Shown piece after piece: positions 55,256 to 64,000 of a stretch of DNA of 64,000 nt (position 1 is its first letter; the number at the start of each line of letters is the position of its first letter). Source of the DNA: Agapetus fuscipes. Lineage: Eukaryota > Arthropoda > Insecta > Trichoptera > Glossosomatidae. The notes below the pieces were generated by a model. The model was not told where the DNA came from. It did not search any database and was given only the letters and a program-made list of their open reading frames with translations. Location of the stretch: contig CATOGX010000092.1 of assembly GCA_951799405.1 (NCBI GenBank), forward strand, positions 31,117 through 95,116. The letters are read 5' to 3'. The position numbers were made by a program, and so were the translations under genes.

Positions 55256-55471
55256 TAAATCCATTTTTTTTTTATTTATTTTTTTTAATTTGCATGAAAT
55301 AAAAGAAAATATAAAAATAACTTTCACGTTTTGCCGCTAGATGTCAATATAGTTTCATACGTATTTCGATATAAAAACAAAAGGGTCTATAAGGGTTTAT
55401 AAGTGTATTTTAGTATGGGATTCAAACACATACGCGAATAGTACTGTTTTGCAGCATATATACAAAATTTG

Positions 55472-56045
55472 TTTTTTTTTTTTTTTTTAATAAATTTTAT
55501 TTCAAAACAGTTTTGATACATTAAGTTATAATATTATAAATACAAATGTGATAACAGAAAAAAACCAAAATATGAAATATTCGAAATTAATATTAATAAG
55601 TAATTACAAACATATTACAAATACAAAAAATATTTAAGAAAAAAACAATGCAAAACAACAATTAATATAAAAAGATGTATAATACAAGTACAAATTCGAG
55701 AAATATTTAATAATAAAAAAAAAACAAATAATGCAAATCAATAGTTAATATAAGTATAAAGAATTTTAAGTAGCAGGACTGATGGACTTTAAACTCTGAG
55801 CATCGAGCGAAGTGACAGTAGCCAAAGGCGAAACAGTAAAAAACATTTTTTTAAAGGCGATTACATTAAAGTTGTGGAAAAAGTCAAAAGAGTGTAAGGT
55901 ATTTAATAAAGAGCAGGTGCGAGTGATGTAGGTATTTTGAAGATAATTTGTTGAATGTATATTAATATGGAATAGAGAAGGATGTCTTGTGTTAATGATT
56001 GGTGTATTCATGGATTTGTAAGGACTGGATGGGCTGAGAAAGCAA
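55472..56045 (-). mobile_element. jockey-like non-LTR retrotransposon 3' end
   Basis: On the minus strand an RT C-terminus (about 56035 to 55766) contains NTRHPSLFHINIHSTNYLQN and ITRTCSLLNTL, then FDFFHNFNVIAFKK. It matches the ending of jockey-type RT proteins. A 3' UTR and a poly-A tail (T run at 55473-55489 on the plus strand) follow. It is 5'-truncated and a different family from the element at 42-43.7 kb. Confidence 0.8.
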
Positions 56046-57194
56046 TCCTTTGTGAATTAGAAATGCGCTACCCCACTCATCATACAAAAATCCAAATTCA
56101 GTCTATCGGTAACCTTCCAACTATTAACAGGTGTGCTTCCTAACTGGAAAGAAAAATCATCAAAATGCCAAGCCACACATTTTCCAAATGCACAAACAGT
56201 ACGAGAAATTGTAATAAAAAATCTGGAGTAACTTTTCACTCGTAATTACCAGTGAATATTAATATTTTTAAGTAAATTCAATTGATATTTTATCTGCCGA
56301 TGCCTTTAGCCACAAAACAATAGCCCCGCTGTCAAACCGTCGGCCATTTTTAGTGATAGAGATGTGATGATGATAAAATATAGTATCTGATACCGTCACG
56401 TGAGAACATTTTTGTTTGTGAAATGTATGTATTTGAAGTGGTCTGTATTTCAAAATTCGAAATTTCAATTTCTACCCTACACTTTTTGTTTCATTTATCC
56501 TTTTATATTTCAAGGAAATTGGATTCAAAAGAATATTTTTTTTTACTTTGTCTTCTATAGGTATTACTCCTAACATCATTGAAAAAACTTAAAATTAAAA
56601 AAATGTATAATTGAAATAATTTTCACAAGTAATTATGTAACATTAAGTAAAATATTTACGTTTATGGAAAAGAAGCATTAAAAAGTATCAGATATTGTCA
56701 AAACCTTTGACAACACTAAATTATGTTGTCAACGAAAATAACATCAACAATTCGTTGCTAAGCAATATTACTTACATAAATTAACGACGGAGTAGAGACA
56801 CATAACGTGATAGAAAAGGACAACAACAAAAAAAACGTATGTTGTGCGAGCGAGACAAAACAAGGGACAATGTCTGGCGAAATAAGATTTCAGTGACTGT
56901 ATGGAACACAGTGTTTAGAACTAAATCAAATAAATATCCTCTCCATTTAATAGAACTCCATGGTTCTAACACAGTTTTCTTACTTCCTCGATCTGTTGTT
57001 TTGACACACAATAATAACAAAATGCCATTTTTTTAAATAATGTTTTTTTTTTTAAATTGACAATTTTACCGACTGAAACGCATCAAATCAAAACATTTAT
57101 AACGCGTGCGCACAGCGTTCGAGGAGGCATGAACTTCAATGTTACCAATTTTCTGAAAATATTTCTTTTTAAGGTTTTGTTATTTTTTATATTT
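56046..57194. other. intergenic sequence
   Basis: Short frames on both strands were examined; none shows a recognisable domain. Confidence 0.4.
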
Positions 57195-57462
57195 AAATGT
57201 AATTTATTATTCATATTCCTTGACTTATAGGTTGGTATGAGGCTGACCACCCATACTGTAAAAAATGGTTCACTTTGGCAGTGTCACCCCTGTTTCAGGG
57301 AAGGTCGGCAAAAGTTGTGGGGCTTATGTTCATTTGAGGTTTGAATTTTATTTGTAAGTACACAATCAGCATTTGTAATCGCGAACTACATATGTGTTTG
57401 TTTGTGGGCATACATCTGAGAGCTTTGAATGAATATATCCTTGCAACTTAGATTATAGATTA
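57195..57462 (+). mobile_element. RTE-like 3' end fragment
   Basis: A plus-strand copy runs from about TTAAATGTAATTTATTATTC, through CCTTGACTTATAGGTTGGTATG and CCCCTGTTTCAGGGAAGGTC, to TTAGATTATAGATTATTATAG. Confidence 0.88.
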
Positions 57463-58130
57463 TTATAGATTTCGTAGTTTCACCGAAGTTTTTTGCTTAC
57501 AACGAAAATACTATTTTTAATGAAAGACGATTTTATAAAGTTGAAACGGATATAGTCTATATTTCGTTTAAAAGGTTTCTAGTCCACAGATATTATAAGC
57601 CAATGGTTACAAATCAGTTTTGGGGGAATCTAGTATCACGTGACTATGGCAACCAGTTAACCACTGACATCAATCGAGATGAATTCTCCCCCTTTAGTAG
57701 TTCATAGTTAATTCTCTAAAGATGAAAACCATAATTGTAGTATCGACTTCAATACTTACGTCAAAGCTATTTATGGAATTTGCACTATTTTATGCAACTC
57801 TGTTAATTCATTATAATGGTTAGTATAATGTACTTCTCCTCCATTTTACCGCTAATGTATAGTTCTTATACAGACGCATCACAATTCACACAATAAGAAA
57901 TTCAAATGTTCATTTCAATTTGGCATATTTTCCAGATATCTGACAGCTCATGCAATGCAACATAAGCACCTACTTGTGTTTTGATTTATTTACAAAATAA
58001 CACTTGAGTTTATTGTCTGTTTGCTCCAAAATATGGACCTTGATGCTTGACCGCGACATATTTGGCAAAGTCGTATCATTTGGCTTTTACATATTGCGGG
58101 GAATCAATAGCATCTTTGTCTCCGAAAGAC
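57463..58130. other. AT-rich intergenic sequence
   Basis: No gene was recognised. Confidence 0.4.
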
Positions 58131-58173
58131 AACATGCTGTGTTGTATTATGATTCCGTGTTAATCTATATAAG

Positions 58174-58431
58174 ACAACATCTATAATAATCTATAATCTA
58201 AGTTGCAAGGATATGTTCATTTAAAGCTCTCAGATGTATGCCCACAAACCAACAAGTGTAGTTCGCGCTTACAAATGCTGATTGTGTACTTACAAATAAA
58301 ATCCAAACCTCAAATGAACATAAGCCCCACAACTTTTGCCGACCTTCCCTGAAACAGGGGTGACATTGGCAAAGTGAACCATTTTTTACAGTATGGGTGG
58401 TCAGCCTCATACCAACCTATAAGTCAAGGAA
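58174..58431 (-). mobile_element. RTE-like 3' end fragment with a 43-bp flanking duplication
   Basis: A 258-bp minus-strand copy is flanked by identical 43-bp repeats (58131-58173 and 58432-58474) that begin AACATGCTGTG and end CTATATAAG. They look like a long target-site duplication. Next to the tail lies a short extra ACAACA. Confidence 0.9.
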
Positions 58432-58500
58432 AACATGCTGTGTTGTATTATGATTCCGTGTTAATCTATATAAGCACTTACTCCCTTCATTTCCTTCCTC

Positions 58501-59706
58501 AGCCTTTCTCAGTCCACTTCTGGGCCCAGGTCTCCTTCAAGCATCTCCATGCTTTCTCAGTCCACTTCTGGGCGCAGGTCTCCTTCAAGCATCTCCATGC
58601 TTTCTCAGTCCACTTCTGGGCGCAGGTCTCCTTCAAGCATCTCCATGCTTTCTCAGTCCACTTCTGGGCGCAGGTCTCCTTCAAGCATCTCCATGCTTTC
58701 TCAGTCCACTTCTGGGCGCAGGTCTCCTTCAAGCATCTCCATGCTTTCTCAGTCCACTTCTGGGCGCAGGTCTCCTTCAAGCATCTCCATGCTTTCTCAG
58801 TCCACTTCTGGGCGCAGGTCTCCTTCAAGCATCTCCATGCTTTCTCAGTCCACTTCTGGGCGCAGGTCTCCTTCAAGCATCTCCATGCTTTCTCAGTCCA
58901 CTTCTGGGCGCAGGTCTCCTTCAAGCATCTCCATGCTTTCTCAGTCCACTTCTGGGCGCAGGTCTCCTTCAAGCATCTCCATGCTTTCTCAGTCCACTTC
59001 TGGGCGCAGGTCTCCTTCAAGCATCTCCATGCTTTCTCAGTCCACTTCTGGGCGCAGGTCTCCTTCAAGCATCTCCATGCTTTCTCAGTCCACTTCTGGG
59101 CGCAGGTCTCCTTCAAGCATCTCCATGCTTTCTCAGTCCACTTCTGGGCGCAGGTCTCCTTCAAGCATCTCCATGCTTTCTCAGTCCACTTCTGGGCGCA
59201 GGTCTCCTTCAAGCATCTCCATGCTTTCTCAGTCCACTTCTGGGCGCAGGTCTCCTTCAAGCATCTCCATGCTTTCTCAGTCCACTTCTGGGCGCAGGTC
59301 TCCTTCAAGCATCTCCATGCTTTCTCAGTCCACTTCTGGGCGCAGGTCTCCTTCAAGCATCTCCATGCTTTCTCAGTCCACTTCTGGGCGCAGGTCTCCT
59401 TCAAGCATCTCCATGCTTTCTCAGTCCACTTCTGGGCGCAGGTCTCCTTCAAGCATCTCCATGCTTTCTCAGTCCACTTCTGGGCGCAGGTCTCCTTCAA
59501 GCATCTCCATGCTTTCTCAGTCCACTTCTGGGCGCAGGTCTCCTTCAAGCATCTCCATGCTTTCTCAGTCCACTTCTGGGCGCAGGTCTCCTTCAAGCAT
59601 CTCCATGCTTTCTCAGTCCACTTCTGGGCGCAGGTCTCCTTCAAGCATCTCCATGCTTTCTCAGTCCACTTCTGGGCGCAGGTCTTCTTCAAGCATCTCC
59701 ATGCTT
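58501..59706. repeat. 48-bp minisatellite (about 25 units)
   Basis: CTTTCTCAGTCCACTTCTGG, GCGCAGGTCTCC and TTCAAGCATCTCCATG repeat every 48 bp. Internal units are identical to the eye; only the first (GGGCCC) and last (TCTTCTTC) differ. Because 48 is divisible by 3 and the unit has no stop in several frames, frames of about 400 codons exist on both strands. There is no sign of a protein. Confidence 0.98.
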
Positions 59707-60832
59707 TCAATCAATTGCTGTGTTCAGCTTTTTGCTCAGAAATACGACATTTAGTTGGAGGAAACCGGCAATAAGCCACCACATTTACCAGATGGGTTTG
59801 TGACCTTACTTCACTGAAGCTTCAAAATGTAGGAAAAAATTATATAATACAATACAGCCCGACCAATTTTAATTTTGTTTTAGTATACATCGAAAAGCTA
59901 GGATTTAAATCCTGAGGTGTCAGACATGATTTCGTGGTTCGATGTCTTCTTACTCAAGTCTAGACTGTGTCAGCTTAAGGTTTACGGAGACTTCACAAAA
60001 AATGAGAATTTACTAGTTGATGTAGGACTTCTCTCCTTAAAAAATTGTATGAAAGACTGGGTGTTTTTTTCATCATAAGATTCGAGCCATTTTTGGAAGT
60101 AGCGAGCCTCCAACTCCACTATCCATATAAGGTATCAACTTTCCATGCCGACCGTGGCTTATAAACCAGTCATTTAATACTATTCGTTTCCTTAAAATAT
60201 GAATATAAACGCAATATTTATTTGAAGGCTGAAATTATTTATCAAGGAAACAGTTTATTTTTTCCGTTGTATACCTGCTGTAATAAACATTATAATCTGA
60301 AGGTCATATTTCCTGGCGCCTTGGTCGCACCGACCCGACCCTGACATTTTTTCTTACATTGCGTAATTTTTATCCTAGATCCAAAAATTTACTCCTTTAC
60401 TACAATCGAAATTTGATTGTGAAATTGGAAATCAATGAAGCAAATACAAAATCATATGCCATATAAAGCACGTGATTGTTTTTTATTGTAAACATGGTTG
60501 TGATGTAAATGTGTACGGAGCTATACTTCGTACTAAAAGTGTGTGAATTAATAAGAAATGCTCTGTAGACAGAATTATATGATACTATTCAGAAGTTGTC
60601 CTCATTTCATGAATTCGTTTAAATTTTGTGGTGTGACTGTAGCATTATTTACAACTTAATTTTGAGATATTTATTTAAAATAGACTGATTATTTAGAATA
60701 CTGATGTTGGCTCTTTTTCTTGAACGCGGTTTCTACGAGTGTGACAGAGATAACAATATTTTTCAAAGCTCGCGTTTCAAAAGAATGAAATGAAGTTCGT
60801 GCGGAATTTTGATAGTTCAATATGGCGGACGG
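59707..60832. other. intergenic sequence with a possible decayed SINE
   Basis: 59890-60010 (AGGTGTCAGACATGATTTCG, AAGGTTTACGGAGACTTCAC) resembles the body of SINE family 2 at low similarity. No gene was recognised. Confidence 0.4.
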
Positions 60833-60840
60833 TGTCCATG

Positions 60841-61509
60841 CAGTGATGTCAAAAGTAGGGAAAAATCCCGAATGTAGGGAATTTTTGCCTTCAAAATCGG
60901 CTGTAGGGAAAAAAAGACAGATTTCGTTTTTCAAGCCAAATGTAAGGATTTTCAATGAATACGATTATTAAACTTATTAAATTTATAGAAACCAGAAGAA
61001 ATAGTTTGAACAATATTTATTTATATTCTAAGTCGATTAAATTGGAAAATTATTTCTCATAAATATTCTTTGAGAAATTTGGAATGTTGATTGTCTCAGA
61101 AATGTTTTTAGGGTAATTTGGATTTTGTAGTGGATCGCGAAGTTTGACTGAAAATTGTCAATAGGGGTGACGCTGAATGTCAATTGTTTAGAAAATATTG
61201 ACAGTTTGAATAAATCAAATATATTTTAAAAACTAATAGTACGTTACAGTGCGTTGCAATACAAAAAGACACATTGTTGTCACAAATTTACATTGTGTTT
61301 TATGTATGGTCAGTAAAAGTAAACAGCCCAAATTTTTTCCATAGGTTGATTTCAGATGCTACTGCCATCTATTGGGATATAAAAAAACCTTGAACTGCCA
61401 AAAACGTGTGGGGAATTATGTAAGGATTTTTTTTCTTGGCGTAGGGAAATGTGGGGATTTTTTTAAAAGGTTGTAGGGATTATTTCATAAAAGTATTAAC
61501 ATCACTGTG
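60841..61509. mobile_element. hAT-type MITE (669 bp)
   Basis: It starts CAGTGATGTCAAAAGTAGGG and ends TTAACATCACTG, with a perfect 8-bp duplication TGTCCATG (60833-60840 and 61510-61517). TGTAGGGA-type motifs are clustered at both ends in opposite directions, as expected of subterminal transposase-binding sites. No transposase is encoded. Confidence 0.92.
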
Positions 61510-62264
61510 TCCATGCGCACCTGTCCCTAGTCGAAGTAAATTAATTAAATTCCGCGATATTTGACATGTAATTAAAAATTAATGTGTAAGTTTAAATAAC
61601 TGTTGCTATGGTCGATGTATATATGTAAATTTGTGCGGAGTTTTGTGTATGGTTAAGTGAAAAAAACGTCCCTAAAGTTTGCGTGTCATCAAAATAATTT
61701 AACACAGCGGCAGACTTCTGTGATCTCATATTGTGTTGTTTTTAATGGTTTAGAAATGATGTCAGCGTTTGTTCACCGGGCAATTTGCTCCACTCCTATT
61801 CCCTCGACCTTGAGCAATGAGTTTCATCGATTCTAACTTTAATTTATATGTTTTTTCACGCATCCTAATAACGAGTAATTTTGACATCCCGGTTGGAATT
61901 TCCAGCAATTTATTAGTTCCCTAGCATTAGAAATTACGGTAAATTCACATGGTGGGCGTTAACAAATCGTTTTGCCTTCTATTAAACGCGCTGATTCAAT
62001 ACGTTATTTTGCAAGCGAAGCAATGATTTAATCATTTTCAATTAGGCTTTATAAGAAAAACAAATAAAAGGAACATCGAGTCATTCTATTTTGGTCTATG
62101 CTGTCATAATAAAGTTTTTACATGTTCCACCGGTGTGAAGACAGCCTGACAGGTGCCAGCCTGACAGTTGGGATGGCCTGACGGTTGAACAAAAATTCCC
62201 CATATTAGCAAAATAAATAATTTAAACTTAATTAAAAAGCAATAAAACTAAAAAAATTACTTAT
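61510..62264. other. intergenic sequence
   Basis: GCCTGACAGTTGGGATGGCC-like short repeats lie near 62145-62190. No gene was recognised. Confidence 0.4.
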
Positions 62265-64000
62265 AAAACTATACCAAATGAATAATTATACAATAATCTA
62301 CAACATAATTAAATAAAATGTAATAAAAATCTCGGCAATCAATAACTAGAGCACTTTTAGTAAAATGCAAATTATTGAAAAAACTAATCATAGACACAAT
62401 ATTTTTACTACTTATTATGTTAATAAATGATGTAATGAAGCACAAACAGCAATAAAAGTTACTGGATTCGGCCCAAGCCATAGAGAAAAAAAAAGTTGAA
62501 ATGTCCATTACCATATGAAATTTCATATATTTTGTGCTGGAAAATGGTACAAAACTAGACCATAGACTGGACATTTTTAAGGCTGATTATGTTAACTAGT
62601 GATGTTATAAAGCATAAACAGCAATAAAAGTTACTGGATTCGGCCCAAGCCATAGAGAAAAAAAAAGTTGAAATGTCCATTACCATATGAAATTTCATAA
62701 ATTTTGTGCTGGAAGATGGTACAAAAACTAGACCATAGACTGGACATTTTTAAGGCTGATTATGTTAACTAGTGATGTTATAAAGCATAAACAGCAATAA
62801 AAGTTACTGGATTCGGCCCAAGCCATAGAGAAAAAAAATGTTGAAATTTTCATAGTCATGAAAATTCATATATTTTGTGATGAAGATGGTAAAAAACGAG
62901 ATCATAGACTGGACATTTTTAAGGCTGATTATGTTAACTAGTGATGTAATGAAGCAAAAACAGCAATAAAAAATACTGGATTCGGCCCAAGCCATAGAGA
63001 AAAAAAAAGTTGAAATGTCCATTACCATATGAAATTTCATATATTTTGTGCTGGAAGATGGTACAAAACTAGACCATAGACTGGGCATTTTTAAGGCTGA
63101 TTATGTTAACTAGTGATGTAATGAAGCATAAACAGCAAAAAAAATTACTGGATTCGGCCCAAACCATAGAGAAAAAAAATGTTGAAATTTTCATAGTCAT
63201 ATGAAAATTCATATATTTTGTGATGAAGATGGTAAAAAACAAGATCATAGACTTGGCATTTTTAAGGCTGATTATGTTAATCAATGACGTAATTAAGCAT
63301 AAACAGCAAAAAAAATTACTGGATTCGGCCCAAGCCATAGAGAAAAAAAATGTTGAAATTTTCATAGTCATATGAAAATTCATATATTTTGTGATGAAGA
63401 TGGTAAAAAACGAGATCATAGACTGGATATTATTAAGGCTGATTATGTTAATTAATGACGTAATTAAGCATAAACAGTAAAAAAAGTTACTGGATTCGGC
63501 CCAAACCATAGAGACAAAAAATGTTGAAATTTTCATAGTCATATGAAAATTCATATATTTTGTGATGAAGATGGTAAAAAACTAGATCATAGACTGGGCA
63601 TTTTTAAGGCTGATTATGTTAATCAATGACGTAATTAAGCATAAACAGCAAAAAAAGTTACTGGATTCGGCCCAAGCCATAGAGAAAAAAAATGTTGAAA
63701 TTTTCATAGTCATATGAAAATTCATATATTTTGTGATGAAGATGGTAAAAAACGAGATCATAGACTGGACATTTTTAAGGCTGATTATGTTAACTAGTGA
63801 TGTAATGAAGCAAAAACAGCAATAAAAGTTACTGGATTCGGCCCAAGCCATAGAGAAAAAAAATGTTGAAATTTTCATAGTCATATGAAAAATCACATAT
63901 TTTCTGATGAAGATGGTAAAAAACTAGATCATAGACTGGATATTATTAATGCTGATTATGATAATTAATGATGTAATCAAGCATAAACAGCACAAAAAAA
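62265..64000. repeat. 171-bp satellite array, running off the window end (at least 10 units)
   Basis: ACTGGATTCGGCC recurs at 62461, 62633, 62806, 62975, 63147, 63318, 63489, 63660 and 63831 (169-173 bp steps). Many units carry the 16-bp palindrome ATATGAAATTTCATAT or its variant ATATGAAAATTCATAT. Minus-strand frames (MNFHMTMKISTFFFSMAWAES) are by-products of the 171-bp period, which is divisible by 3. Confidence 0.97.

Noticed and set aside
56839..57036. Possible exon (plus strand, 65 codons)
   Set aside because: An equally long frame exists on the opposite strand; no clear acceptor or donor and no recognised domain.
58374..59774. Frames of about 400 codons on both strands (AFSVHFWAQVSFKHLH and others)
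   Set aside because: They arise from a 48-bp tandem repeat divisible by three; both strands and several frames are open at once.
62265..64000. Relation to primate alpha satellite because of the 171-bp period
   Set aside because: Only the length agrees; the sequence and motifs differ and the host is an arthropod.

Overview
The window looks like a repeat-dominated insect (at least arthropod) nuclear scaffold. It carries insect-type TTAGG telomeric motifs, arthropod-style non-LTR retrotransposons, Ty3/Gypsy, hAT and Mutator-like elements, several tRNA-derived SINE families and many satellites. No bacterial operon structure, rRNA or CRISPR was seen. I cannot place the species.

Layout. 0-3.1 kb: a damaged R1/TRAS-like non-LTR element (minus strand) whose end runs into TTAGG repeats. 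3.2-11 kb: a 0.44-kb repeat split by a young Ty3/Gypsy element (265-bp LTRs), itself hit by an RTE-type fragment and a SINE; then a candidate solo LTR broken by a hAT MITE and a palindromic foldback; then a second copy of the 0.44-kb repeat. 11-15.7 kb: an ATGC-rich satellite interrupted by a 2.4-kb terminal-inverted-repeat element built of opposed 105-bp units. 16.1-17.1 kb: the 3' part of an RTE-like element with its reverse transcriptase C-terminus.

18.0-21.7 kb: the one convincing large host gene, an uninterrupted 1202-codon reading frame of unknown function with a probable 5'UTR splice acceptor. 24.3-27.8 kb: a Mutator-like transposase gene (minus) with a C-terminal Ulp1/C48 protease and PHD finger, broken by one frameshift. 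28.5-39.3 kb: two inverted copies of a 1.2-kb repeat flanking SINE mosaics and a 185-bp satellite (about 21 units).

39-52 kb: RTE 3' ends, a jockey-like reverse transcriptase, SINEs and minisatellites (83, 51, 30, 121 and 50 bp), plus an internally deleted hAT with a perfect 8-bp target duplication. 52.9 kb: a probable first coding exon with a consensus splice donor. 53.6-55.3 kb: a tandem array derived from the RTE 3' end. 55.5-64 kb: a jockey fragment, more RTE ends, a very regular 48-bp minisatellite, another hAT MITE and a 171-bp satellite that runs off the window end.

The elements are mutually nested, so relative ages can be read at several places. Host coding content appears limited to two loci.
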